Assembly: GCA_031551515.1 (NCBI GenBank)
Contig: JAVBNL010000040.1
Coordinates: 67,572-131,571, forward strand
Reading direction: 5' to 3'
Length of the DNA: 64,000 nucleotides
Source: FLUQ01 sp031551515
GTDB taxonomy: Bacteria > Desulfobacterota > Desulfovibrionia > Desulfovibrionales > Desulfovibrionaceae
Below the pieces are notes generated by a model. It was not told where the DNA came from. It was given only the letters and a program-made list of their open reading frames with translations, and did not search any database. Both the position numbers and the translations under genes were made by a program. This document shows positions 36,635 to 45,226 of this stretch, in pieces. Numbering within the stretch: position 1 is the stretch's first letter; each line of letters opens with the position of its first letter.

Positions 36635-38042
36635 TGTCCCCCCCCGCCGCCCCGGCCATTTCTTTGAATATGTCCACCAGGGTCTCCAGTTTGTTGCTTC
36701 GTGAACCTTTGAACAGCGCCACCCCGGCCTGAGAAAAAACGGGGGCCACGGCCGCCTTGAAAGCTTGCGCATCGGCCACCGGCGTAAAGGGCCCCGCATA
36801 ACCGCCCCGGCGCAGCCCCTCTCTGACCGCCTCCGCCTGACCGCCCTTCCAGATGACCGCAAGGGGGGCAAGGCCCGCTATCTTCAGGCCCAAATTTTCA
36901 TGATGTTCAGCGCTTTCCGGCCCCAACTCGCCCATTTCCCCGAGCACCAGCAGCAGTTTCGCGCCGGCGTGGGTTGCCCTGCCCGCCGCCGCTTCCAGCA
37001 TGCGTTCCATGGACAGAGGGTTGGCGTTATAGCTGTCGTCAATCAGCACGGCATTGCCGCAACGCTGCACGTGGTAACGCTGCGCGGGCAGCTTCGCTTT
37101 AGCCAGCCCGGCGCGGATTTCCGCCGCGCCAAGCCCCAGCGTGTGCGCGGCGGCGGCCACGGCCGCCACGTTTTCGCAGCCGAATTCGCCCTGAAAAGGC
37201 GCCGCCACCTCAAGCGTTTCGCCCGCCAGATGCAGGCGGAAACCGCCGGCAAGGTCAGAGACCGGCCCGAGGTATTCCGCCCGGTAGGGGGCGGACGCAT
37301 TGCGCGCCGCGAAAAGAACCAAGGAAGTCTTGTGTGCCGCCGCTTCGCGGGCCAGGCCCGGGTAATCCGCGCTGACCACTGCCTGCCCTTCCGGCGTCAC
37401 ATAGGCCAGGAGGCGGCTTTTGTAATAGGCCGTGCCCTTGTCGCCCAACTCCTGCGTGTGCCCCGCGCCCGCGTTGATAATCAGCGCTAGATCGGGCCGC
37501 AGGATCAGGCCCAGTTCATCCATGTCGTGCGGCTGGCTGATGCCCGCTTCCATAACCCAGAACGCGGCGGACGGGTCGGCGTTGAGCATGCTCAGCGGCA
37601 GCCCGATCTGGTTGTTCAGATTCATGGGGGTCTTTTCCGTGGGGCCGCGCTCGGCCAAAACCGCCGCCAACGTCTCTTTGACCGAGGTCTTGCCCGAAGT
37701 GCCGGTTACCCCGACCACCACGGCGGAAGCGGTGTCGCGATGGCAGGCGGCCAGCCGGGCAAGCGCTGCGGCCGGGTCCGGCACCAGCAAGAGGGGCACG
37801 GGAGGCCTGCCGCTGAAGGGGTCGCGGGCCGCGATGATGACGGCGGCGCCCTTTTCAACAGCGGCAAGGGCGAAATCGTGCCCGTCGGCCCTTTCCCCCA
37901 CCAGGCAGAAAAATATGTCGCCTTGTTTCACCGTGCGGCTGTCCATGCTCGCTCCGGCGGGCGCGAACGCGGCCTGATCCGGGCTGAAAAAACCCGATGC
38001 AAGGCCGAGGCAACGGCATATGTCACGCAAGGTCATGCGCAT
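36624..38042 (-). CDS. murF: UDP-MurNAc-tripeptide:D-Ala-D-Ala ligase
   Basis: This enzyme adds D-alanyl-D-alanine to complete the pentapeptide precursor (EC 6.3.2.10). The 472-residue protein has an N-terminal nucleotide-sugar domain (DSRTVKQGDIFFCLVGERADG), the ATP loop VGVTGTSGKTSVKETLA, LNLNNQIGLPLSML, EAGISQPHDMDELG, LIDDSYNANPLSM and ALFKGSRSNKLE. The start overlaps murE by ten bases. No ddl is present in the cluster. Confidence 0.96.
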   Translation of the reverse strand: MRMTLRDICRCLGLASGFFSPDQAAFAPAGASMDSRTVKQGDIFFCLVGERADGHDFALAAVEKGAAVIIAARDPFSGRPPVPLLLVPDPAAALARLAACHRDTASAVVVGVTGTSGKTSVKETLAAVLAERGPTEKTPMNLNNQIGLPLSMLNADPSAAFWVMEAGISQPHDMDELGLILRPDLALIINAGAGHTQELGDKGTAYYKSRLLAYVTPEGQAVVSADYPGLAREAAAHKTSLVLFAARNASAPYRAEYLGPVSDLAGGFRLHLAGETLEVAAPFQGEFGCENVAAVAAAAHTLGLGAAEIRAGLAKAKLPAQRYHVQRCGNAVLIDDSYNANPLSMERMLEAAAGRATHAGAKLLLVLGEMGELGPESAEHHENLGLKIAGLAPLAVIWKGGQAEAVREGLRRGGYAGPFTPVADAQAFKAAVAPVFSQAGVALFKGSRSNKLETLVDIFKEMAGAAGGDNAV

Positions 38043-39559
38043 TGCAGCAGTTCCTTTACCACCAGCTGATCGCTGAAGGGGTGGCGCACCGTGCCGATCA
38101 ACTGATACGGCTCGTGCCCTTTGCCCGCTATCAAGAGAGCGTCGTCGTTCTTCATTTCCGCAAGCGCGAGGCCGATGGCCTTTTTGCGGTCCGTTTCTTC
38201 AATAACCCTGCCCGCGTTCACAAGGCCCGGCCGCACGTCGGCCATAATGGCCAGCGGCTCTTCCGTGCGGGGATTGTCGCTGGTCAGGACCACGACATCC
38301 GACAGGGAGGCGGCGGCCTTGCCCATCAGCGGCCGCTTGGTTTTGTCACGATCGCCGCCGCAACCGAAAACCGAGATGACCCGCTTGAATTTCGCCTCAC
38401 GCAGAGCGGAAATGGCCTTGGTCAGGGCATCGGGCGTGTGCGCGTAATCCACAAAAACCGCCAACCCTTGCGGGTTGAGCACCCGCTCCAGCCTGCCCGG
38501 CACGCCGCCAAAAGAGGATAACGCCTGAAAATGCCCTTCGTTCAAGCCCATGGCCAGGCCCAGAGCCTGCGCGCCCAGCAGGTTGGCGGCATTGAAACCG
38601 CCCACCAGGGGGCTGGCAAGATCCCAGGTCCGGCCCTGATGCCGCATGCGCAGCAAAAGCCCGTGGCGTGACTGCTCAAGCACTTCACCGCAGAGCGCGC
38701 CCTCGCCTTGCGGATTTACGAAGCCGTAAGCCAGGGCCGCCGGGCACATGGCGAGCAGGCGCGCACCGAAGGGGTCATCCGCATTAATCGCCAGGGCCTT
38801 GCCGCGTCCGGGCAGACCGCCCTCTTCCGGCTCAAGCAGCAGCCGGGCCTTGACCCGGAAGTACTCTTCCATGTCCGTGTGGTAATCCAGGTGGTCCTGG
38901 GTCAGGTTGGTAAACAGCGCGGCGGTGAAGGCCAAGCCCGCGATGCGGTTCTGCTCGATGGCGTGGGAAGAAATTTCCATGATCGCGGTATCTACCCCGG
39001 CTCCGCGCATGGCGGCGAGCATGGCGTGCAGTTCCATGCAGCCCGGCGTGGTCAAGGGGGAGGCTTCCGCGTGCCCCGGCCAGCGGTATTCCACCGTGCC
39101 GATGACGCCCGTCGCGTGCCCGGCGGCGCGCAGCACGGCCTCCAACAGGTACGTTTCCGTCGTCTTGCCATTGGTGCCGGTAATGCCCACCAGCGCCACG
39201 ATCGCCGGGTCGAAACCGTAGCGCGCCAGCGCCAGGTCTCCCAAGGCGGCGCGGGGGTCGGCCACGGGCACGAGAGACGGCGATGCGGGCCCACCGGCTG
39301 CGCGAACGGCATCCGCCAGAGCCGGAAGGCCTTCGGGATACACTACATACGCGGCCCCGGCCCGCAGGGCGTCCGCCACATATTTTTCCGCGCCGGTAAA
39401 ATCGTAGTGCGCGGGTGTAGCCGCGGGAGCGGCCTTGGGCAGAACAGTGAACACGTCGCCGGGGCGCACCGCGCCGGAATGGGCGCGCACTTCCAGTTTC
39501 CGTTCGCGCACGAGCGCGCACAGCTCTTCAAGGCGTATGGAGCGCGATGCGGCGTTCAT
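38033..39559 (-). CDS. murE: UDP-MurNAc-tripeptide synthetase
   Basis: This ligase adds the third residue (EC 6.3.2.13 when it is meso-diaminopimelate) to UDP-MurNAc-L-Ala-D-Glu. The 508-residue protein has AHSGAVRPGDVFTVL, the ATP loop GITGTNGKTTETYLLEAV, EISSHAIEQNRI, FTNLTQDHLDYHTDMEEYF, and VLTSDNPRTEEPLAI. The DNPR motif is the usual sign of diaminopimelate, not lysine, as substrate. That fits lysA elsewhere in the window. It overlaps ftsI by four bases and murF by ten. Confidence 0.97.
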   Translation of the reverse strand: MNAASRSIRLEELCALVRERKLEVRAHSGAVRPGDVFTVLPKAAPAATPAHYDFTGAEKYVADALRAGAAYVVYPEGLPALADAVRAAGGPASPSLVPVADPRAALGDLALARYGFDPAIVALVGITGTNGKTTETYLLEAVLRAAGHATGVIGTVEYRWPGHAEASPLTTPGCMELHAMLAAMRGAGVDTAIMEISSHAIEQNRIAGLAFTAALFTNLTQDHLDYHTDMEEYFRVKARLLLEPEEGGLPGRGKALAINADDPFGARLLAMCPAALAYGFVNPQGEGALCGEVLEQSRHGLLLRMRHQGRTWDLASPLVGGFNAANLLGAQALGLAMGLNEGHFQALSSFGGVPGRLERVLNPQGLAVFVDYAHTPDALTKAISALREAKFKRVISVFGCGGDRDKTKRPLMGKAAASLSDVVVLTSDNPRTEEPLAIMADVRPGLVNAGRVIEETDRKKAIGLALAEMKNDDALLIAGKGHEPYQLIGTVRHPFSDQLVVKELLQCA

Positions 39560-41706
39560 GACTGATCTCCCAGCCAGAGCACAAATTCGGCTTTGGAAGG
39601 ATCCGGCGGCAAAGGGCTGCCGGGTGCGGGCGTCTGCCTCACGATGATGTTGCCGCTGCCTTTGATCACCGGCACGATGCCCTTATGGGCGAGAGTTTCC
39701 ACGGCACGGCGCAAGGATAGGCCCACCACCGGGGGTATGCCGCTGGTCACGGCCGCGGCTTGTGTGGCGTCGGTCACTTCGCCGCGTACTTCGGCGCCGT
39801 CCGCGCCGCTCTTACCGCCGGCAGCGGGAACGCTTGCGGGCGCTACCTTGCCGCCTTTCACCGCCTGCGCGGCGTTCTTGCCGCCGGGCGTGGGCTTTTC
39901 AGGTGTTTTGCGCCCGCCTTTGGCGTCGGCCACGGGTTTTTGCGGCGCTTCTTCCGGCAGCAGGCCGTGATAGGCCATGGTGCGCAGGGCCACGTATTGA
40001 AAGACCGGGGCCGCGACGATACCGCCGTATTGGTTCTTGGTCGGCTCGTCAAAGACCACCACCACCAGGTAGCGCGGCTGTTCTATGGGCACCATGCCCA
40101 CAAAAGAGGCCACGCGCCCGGTGCCGTATGAATCGCCGCTGGCTTTCTGCGCCGTGCCGGTCTTGCCCCCCACGGCCAGACCGTTGATGCGGGCTTTCGC
40201 GCCGGTACCGCCTTCTTCTTCAACCACTTCGCGCATCATGCCGCGCACCTGGCGCATGACTTCGCGGCTGAATATTCTGTTTTCGCTACCCTTTTCCTGC
40301 TTGTCTTCGCTCACGACCAGGCGCAGGTCCTTGCGCACGCCGTCGTTGGCCAGGCAGTTGTAGGCCTGGGCCATTTGCAGCAGCGTGGCTGAAAAGCTCT
40401 GCCCGAAAGAGGCTGTGGCCAGGTCTATTTCCGCCCAGTTGCGCGGGTCGCGCAAAATGCCTTTGCTCTCGCCTGCCAGCGGCAGATCGCTTTTGGCCCC
40501 GAAGCCCAGGCGGGAAAGGTAGCTGTGGTACCGTTGCGCCCCCAGCTTGAGGCCGATCTTCGCCACCCCGATGTTGCTGGAAACCCGGATGATCTTATGC
40601 GCCGGCAGCAAGTCGTAACCGTGCGTGTCGCGAATGATCTTGTCTTTGAATTTCCACTTGCCCTTTTCGCAGTTGAACTGTGTTTCGGGGGTGACGATCT
40701 TTTCCTGCAAGGCCGCCGCCATCAGGAACGGCTTGATCGTGGAGCCCTGTTCCAGCGCGTCCATGGCGATCTTGTTGCGCCGGGCGAACAAAGAAAAGTC
40801 CTGCGGCTTGTTGGGGTTGAAAAAAGGAAATTCCGCCCAGGCCAGAATGTCGCCCGTGGGCACATCGACCACCATGCAGCCCGCCCAGCGCGCGCCATAC
40901 TGTTCCGCGCCTTCGGCCAGGGCCGCTTCGGCAAAAAACTGAACCTGGGTATCAAGGGTCAGGGTGACATTTTCGCCCGCCAGGTCTTCCATGGGCTCGC
41001 CGCTGGTCTGCAGACGGCGGCCCGCGGCGTCGCGCTGCAAAACGCGGCGGGCTTTCCTGCCTGACAGCGTTTCGTCAAAAGATTTTTCAAGGCCCTCTAT
41101 GCCTTCGTCGTCCACATTGACCAGCCCCAGCAACTGACCGCCCAGGTGCTGGAAGGGATAGAGCCGTTCGTATTCGCGAGCCAGAAAGACGCCCGGCTTG
41201 TTGCCCGCTTTTATGGCGTCGGACAAACGCTGGTTGATTTTGCGGGCGATCCAGACGAAGGGCCTGGGGCTGTTCACCAGTTTGCGGATCTGCTCGGCGG
41301 GCAGGTTCAGGGTCTTGGACAGGAAGAGCACCGTTTCCTGCACATCCTTGATCTGGCGGGGGCGCACGTAGACGGACTGCGCCTCAACACTTCTGGCCAG
41401 CACGTTGCCGTTACGGTCCAGAATGCTGCCGCGCTTGCCCACAGTGACTTCCGTCGCCACATGCTGGCGGCGGGCCTCTTCCGCAAGGCGGGGGCCGCGC
41501 AGTATCTGCACTTGATAGGCGCGAGCCCAGAGGAGCACCCACAGCCCTGCGAAAGCGAGGCTGACGGCCCACAGACGCACGCGGCTCCAGTTCACCCTGT
41601 CCCAGGCCGACGGACGGCGGGGAACCTCGGGCTTCGGAGGGCGAATGCGCTCATTGCGGCCCGCTTTGCCGCTGCGCAGGGTCAGTGTCGGTTTCGTACG
41701 CGCCAT
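39556..41706 (-). CDS. ftsI: Septal transpeptidase FtsI (PBP3 class) with C-terminal PASTA domain
   Basis: This 716-residue class-B penicillin-binding protein cross-links septal peptidoglycan. A basic cytoplasmic tail and one membrane helix (~45-65) precede the dimerisation domain (KRGSILDRNGNVLA). The transpeptidase has the catalytic Ser in STIK (322-325), SSN (376-378) and KTGTAQ (515-520). A low-complexity Lys/Pro/Gly/Ala linker (~588-650) leads to a PASTA-like end (PVVGLSLRRAVETLAHKG..., QTPAPGS). The linker plus PASTA makes it longer than the ~580 residues of E. coli FtsI and resembles SpoVD-type proteins. It begins five bases after ftsL. Confidence 0.95.
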   Translation of the reverse strand: MARTKPTLTLRSGKAGRNERIRPPKPEVPRRPSAWDRVNWSRVRLWAVSLAFAGLWVLLWARAYQVQILRGPRLAEEARRQHVATEVTVGKRGSILDRNGNVLARSVEAQSVYVRPRQIKDVQETVLFLSKTLNLPAEQIRKLVNSPRPFVWIARKINQRLSDAIKAGNKPGVFLAREYERLYPFQHLGGQLLGLVNVDDEGIEGLEKSFDETLSGRKARRVLQRDAAGRRLQTSGEPMEDLAGENVTLTLDTQVQFFAEAALAEGAEQYGARWAGCMVVDVPTGDILAWAEFPFFNPNKPQDFSLFARRNKIAMDALEQGSTIKPFLMAAALQEKIVTPETQFNCEKGKWKFKDKIIRDTHGYDLLPAHKIIRVSSNIGVAKIGLKLGAQRYHSYLSRLGFGAKSDLPLAGESKGILRDPRNWAEIDLATASFGQSFSATLLQMAQAYNCLANDGVRKDLRLVVSEDKQEKGSENRIFSREVMRQVRGMMREVVEEEGGTGAKARINGLAVGGKTGTAQKASGDSYGTGRVASFVGMVPIEQPRYLVVVVFDEPTKNQYGGIVAAPVFQYVALRTMAYHGLLPEEAPQKPVADAKGGRKTPEKPTPGGKNAAQAVKGGKVAPASVPAAGGKSGADGAEVRGEVTDATQAAAVTSGIPPVVGLSLRRAVETLAHKGIVPVIKGSGNIIVRQTPAPGSPLPPDPSKAEFVLWLGDQS

Positions 41707-41711
41707 TGCCG

Positions 41712-42044
41712 TTACCTGGGCACCGTTTCAAGGGTGCCGTTATCCATCCGTCTGGTTTGCCCGGGCCGCGCCGCGCGCATGCCCAGTTCCGCGGCCTTTT
41801 TGCCCAGCACATAGGGTGAAAGCAGTCTTTCGCGCTCCACTTCCAACTGGGTGTTATGATTGGTTCGTGTCTGCACTTCGTTTTTCAGCCGCTGCACGCT
41901 GTAGCCCAGCTCCGTTCTGTCGATGCTGATGAGCACCATGGCCAGCCCCAGAGCTACCGCCGTGGCGCAGGAAATGATCAAGGTCAGCACAAGGCCGCCC
42001 TGGCCGCCTTCCGGCGCTGTTTTTTGCGATGCGGACGCGGCCAT
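41712..42044 (-). CDS. ftsL: FtsL-like cell division protein
   Basis: The 110-residue bitopic protein has a short N-terminal tail, one membrane helix (LVLTLIISCATAVALGLAMVLI) and a helical coiled-coil segment (YSVQRLKNEVQTRTNHNTQLEVERERLL). This is the architecture of FtsL, which pairs with FtsB and recruits FtsW/FtsI. Sequence conservation in the family is low, so the call rests on architecture and its place between rsmH and ftsI. The ATG overlaps the rsmH stop by one base (TAATG). Confidence 0.85.
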   Translation of the reverse strand: MAASASQKTAPEGGQGGLVLTLIISCATAVALGLAMVLISIDRTELGYSVQRLKNEVQTRTNHNTQLEVERERLLSPYVLGKKAAELGMRAARPGQTRRMDNGTLETVPR

Positions 42045-43036
42045 TACGCTTCCTCCGCCCGCGCGTTCACGCGTTCGCCCACACGTTCGGCGGCCCGCAG
42101 CTTCGCGCTGGCGGAACGGGGGTTGGCCGCCAGTTCCGCCGTGCCGGGGGTCACGGGTTTTTTGGTCAAAATCCGTATGCTTGCCTTATGGTGGCACACG
42201 CAAATCGGAATATGCCGGGGGCAGCGGCAGTCTTGCGCTTCATCCCGGAAAAAATTCTTCACGATACGGTCTTCCAGCGAGTGAAAGCTGATGACCGCCA
42301 AACGCCCGCCCGGCGCAAGATAGGGCACGATGCGTTCCAAAAACGCGGAAAGCTGGCCCAACTCGTCGTTGACCGTCATGCGGATCGCCTGAAAAGTCCG
42401 GGTGGCCGGATGGTTTCTGGCCGTGGCCCGCCACTTGGCGGGATAGGCCCTCTCCACGATGGATGCCAGCTCCAGGGTGCTTTCGATGCTCTTTTTCGCC
42501 CTGGCATCCACGATGGCGCGGGCTATGCGCCCGGCCATGGGTTCTTCACCGGCTGTGGCGATGATCTCGCGCAGCGTTTCAAAGGGCGCTTTGTTCACCA
42601 GGCTGGATGCGGGCGCGGCCGAAGGACCGTCTTCACCGCCCGTCAGGTTCATACGCATATCCAGCGGCCCGTCGTGGACGAAGCTGAAGCCGCGCTCCGG
42701 CGTATCTATTTGCAACGAAGAAACCCCCAAATCCACCAACGCCCCATCAAGCGAATCCCAACCCAATGCTTCAAGCTGTGCGCCAAAATCGCTGAACGCA
42801 CTGTGCCGCACATGCGCCCGGTCCCCGAAAGGCGAAAGGCGTTCTTTCGCCAAAGCCAGCGCTTCTTCATCTCTATCAAGGCCCAAAAGCTCGCACCCCG
42901 GCGCGGCCCGCAAGATGGCCTCGCTGTGGCCGGCAAGACCCAGCGTGCCGTCAAGGTAGCGCCCTTTCGGCTTCGGTTCTAAATAGCGCAAGGTTTCTTG
43001 CAGCAGAACCGGAACGTGCCGCGCGGCCCCAGTCAC
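42044..43036 (-). CDS. rsmH: 16S rRNA (cytosine-1402-N4) methyltransferase
   Basis: This S-adenosylmethionine-dependent enzyme modifies the ribosomal P site. The 330-residue protein begins ARHVPVLLQETLRYLEPK and contains YLDGTLGLAGHSEAIL, LGLDRDEEALALAKERL, DGALVDLGVSSLQID, RGFSFVHDGPLDMRM, and the late FHSLEDRIVKNFF. These are standard RsmH/MraW features. It lies nine bases after mraZ. Confidence 0.97.
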   Translation of the reverse strand: MTGAARHVPVLLQETLRYLEPKPKGRYLDGTLGLAGHSEAILRAAPGCELLGLDRDEEALALAKERLSPFGDRAHVRHSAFSDFGAQLEALGWDSLDGALVDLGVSSLQIDTPERGFSFVHDGPLDMRMNLTGGEDGPSAAPASSLVNKAPFETLREIIATAGEEPMAGRIARAIVDARAKKSIESTLELASIVERAYPAKWRATARNHPATRTFQAIRMTVNDELGQLSAFLERIVPYLAPGGRLAVISFHSLEDRIVKNFFRDEAQDCRCPRHIPICVCHHKASIRILTKKPVTPGTAELAANPRSASAKLRAAERVGERVNARAEEA

Positions 43037-43045
43037 GGCGGCCCC

Positions 43046-43498
43046 CTAAAAGGCGAAATCAATGCCGCTGTCGGTCATGGACAGCGTCACGTCGTCAAAA
43101 TTTTGCGCCAGAACAGGGGACAGGCGGGCCGGGTCCCATATCTCGAAATGCGCGCCCTGGCCAACCAAAACGGCCTCTTTACCGATACCGGCATATTCCG
43201 CCAGTTCGCGCGAAAGGCGCACGCGCCCCTGGCCGTCGGCAACCATAACTTCCGCCCCGCCCAGAACCAGGCGGCGAAAATCGCGCACGTTGCGGGCCGG
43301 GTTTTTGATGCGGTTGATTTTTTCTTCAAACTCTTGCCAGTCGGGCCAGGGAAAACCGTATATGCAGCCGTCAAGGCTGGTCAGCACAAGCTGGCCCGAG
43401 TCCGAACGCGACAGCAGAATCTCCCGGAATTCGGGAGGCAGCATCAAGCGCCCCTTGGGGTCAAGCGTGCGTGTGGACCGGCCTCGAAACAACATCAC
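43046..43498 (-). CDS. mraZ: Transcriptional regulator MraZ
   Basis: The 150-residue protein is made of two AbrB-like halves. The first begins LFRGRSTRTLDPKGRLMLPPEFRE and the second is VMVADGQGRVRLSRELAEYAGI. MraZ is a conserved DNA-binding regulator at the head of the division/wall cluster, known to bind short direct repeats in front of its own gene. Three 10-bp repeats lie 17 bp upstream of the start. The first codons are ATG ATG, and the second is an equally plausible start. Confidence 0.96.
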   Translation of the reverse strand: MMLFRGRSTRTLDPKGRLMLPPEFREILLSRSDSGQLVLTSLDGCIYGFPWPDWQEFEEKINRIKNPARNVRDFRRLVLGGAEVMVADGQGRVRLSRELAEYAGIGKEAVLVGQGAHFEIWDPARLSPVLAQNFDDVTLSMTDSGIDFAF

Positions 43499-43514
43499 AA
43501 TACTCGTGCTATAG

Positions 43515-43544
43515 TTTTACCACTATTTACCACTTTTTACCACT
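43515..43544 (-). promoter_or_regulatory. MraZ-box array: three 10-bp direct repeats
   Basis: AGTGGTAAA on the minus strand recurs three times in exact 10-bp register (43535-43544, 43525-43534, 43515-43524), so each box faces the same side of the helix. TTGACA (minus strand, 43572-43567) lies ~23 bp upstream as a possible -35. A lone TGGTAAA on the plus strand lies at 43580-43586. The -10 is not clear. Confidence 0.8.
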
Positions 43545-43596
43545 TTGTCCGTCAAACTAGGCCACTTGTCAAGGGGGAAATGGTAAAATTAGCCTC

Positions 43597-43624
43597 TTCA
43601 CAAGTTTGCGAAACCACGTATACT
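43597..43624 (+). promoter_or_regulatory. Predicted sigma-70 promoter of pyk
   Basis: TTCACA (43597-43602), a 16-bp spacer and TATACT (43619-43624) lie about 73 bp before the pyk start and divergent from the mraZ control region. Confidence 0.6.
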
Positions 43625-43696
43625 GTGAGATAAACGGGGTTCGGGCTGCAAGAGCCGGGGTCCATCTGACCAGAACATCTTCACGAAGGGCATGCC

Positions 43697-45130
43697 ATGC
43701 GCGCAAAAACAAAAATCATCGCTACCATCGGTCCGGCTTCCGACTCTCTTGAAACCATCGCCAAGCTTGTTGACGCGGGCGTCCGGATTTTCCGCCTGAA
43801 CTTTTCGCACGGCGACGCGTCCAAGTTTGTGGACATCATCAAAGCCATCCGCGCAATCGAAGAGCGCAGCGGGTTTCCGATCACCATTATGCAGGACCTT
43901 TCCGGCCCCAAAATCCGCCTGGGCACCATAGAAGAAGGCACCATCACTTTCGCCAAGGGCGATCGGTCCTATCTGGGCATGGTCAAACCCGCGTCGGGGG
44001 ACTTGCCCTTTCTGCCTTTCGACCACCCTGCGGTGCTCAAATCGCTGGAAGAGGGCGACCGCCTGATTTTGGCCGACGGCTCCCTGCAATTTCGCGTGAC
44101 GTCCAAAGAAAACGAGAACCTGTTCGTGATCGAGGCGGCCAACGCGGGCATTGTCAGCTCGCGCAAGGGCCTGGCCCTGCCGGATAAATCCGTGCCCGTG
44201 CCCGCCCTGACCGACAAGGACAAAAAAGACCTGCGCGACGGCCTGCGCCTGGGCGTTGACGCGGTGGCGCTCTCGTTCGTACAGACCGCCCGCGACATCA
44301 CCGACGCCAAAGCCCTGATCCGGGCGGAAGGCCGCGACATACCCGTGGTGGCGAAGCTGGAACGCCAGAACGCCGTGCGCAACCTGGCCGAGATATTGGC
44401 GGTAACCGACATCGTCATGGTCGCCCGGGGCGATCTGGGCGTGGAATCGCCCTTGCAGCTTCTGCCCGGCATTCAAAAACGCATCATCAAAGCCTGTAAC
44501 GAGGCGCGCAAGCCGGTTATCGTGGCCACGCAGATGCTGCTTTCGATGGTTTCAAACCCCAGCCCCACACGGGCGGAAACCACCGACGTGGCCAACGCCG
44601 TGCTGGACGGGGCGGATTGCGTGATGCTTTCCGAAGAGACCGCCATGGGCAATTATCCCGTGGAAACCGTGGCCTTTATGGGTGAAATAGCGGCTCAGGC
44701 CGAGGCCTATTTCGCCGAAACCCGCACCGCCGTCAGTGTGCTGCCTTCGGGCGAAGGCAGCACCAACTTCCTGACTTTCGCCGCCTGCCAGCTGGCCGAC
44801 GAGGTGAAAGCCGACGCCATCGTTTCGTACAGCGTTTCGGGCCTTTCCGCGCGCGCGGTGGCGTCCTTGCGGCCCAAGCAGCCGTTTTACGCCCTTTCGC
44901 CTTATGCGGGCACGGTGCACAACCTGAACTTCACCTGGGGCGTCATCCCCATTTCCGTGGATGTGGATTCCAGCGGCCATTTGGAGGCGGTGGAACGGTT
45001 CATTGAATCCAGCGCCTCGTTTGACAAGGGTGCCAGCGTCGTGGTCACGGCGGGCCAGGCCAGAGCCGGGGTGAGCGACCCCGCGCAAAGCGTCATGGGC
45101 GCGAACCTGATTAAAGTCTTCACGAAATAG
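43697..45130 (+). CDS. pyk: Pyruvate kinase
   Basis: This enzyme converts phosphoenolpyruvate + ADP to pyruvate + ATP (EC 2.7.1.40). The 477-residue protein starts KTKIIATIGPASDS. It contains FRLNFSHGD, IMQDLSGPKIRLG, the catalytic Lys region VVAKLERQNAVRNL, VARGDLGVE, KPVIVATQMLLSM and the C-terminal allosteric domain. Many relatives read QMLESM in the penultimate motif, a small substitution here. GAAGGG precedes ATG 43697. A strong terminator follows, so it is probably monocistronic. Confidence 0.96.
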   Translation: MRAKTKIIATIGPASDSLETIAKLVDAGVRIFRLNFSHGDASKFVDIIKAIRAIEERSGFPITIMQDLSGPKIRLGTIEEGTITFAKGDRSYLGMVKPASGDLPFLPFDHPAVLKSLEEGDRLILADGSLQFRVTSKENENLFVIEAANAGIVSSRKGLALPDKSVPVPALTDKDKKDLRDGLRLGVDAVALSFVQTARDITDAKALIRAEGRDIPVVAKLERQNAVRNLAEILAVTDIVMVARGDLGVESPLQLLPGIQKRIIKACNEARKPVIVATQMLLSMVSNPSPTRAETTDVANAVLDGADCVMLSEETAMGNYPVETVAFMGEIAAQAEAYFAETRTAVSVLPSGEGSTNFLTFAACQLADEVKADAIVSYSVSGLSARAVASLRPKQPFYALSPYAGTVHNLNFTWGVIPISVDVDSSGHLEAVERFIESSASFDKGASVVVTAGQARAGVSDPAQSVMGANLIKVFTK

Positions 45131-45142
45131 CGGCGGTTGTTT

Positions 45143-45181
45143 GCCGGGACGGGCCTAACGGCCCGTCCCGGCATTTTTTTT
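45143..45181 (+). terminator. Rho-independent terminator after pyk
   Basis: Perfect 13-bp arms (45143-45155, 45160-45172) have a TAAC loop and are followed by eight T after an A. Confidence 0.95.
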
Positions 45182-45226
45182 CATCGCCCGGTTGCGGCCG
45201 GATCAGAAAAACTATACACGAGAGGC

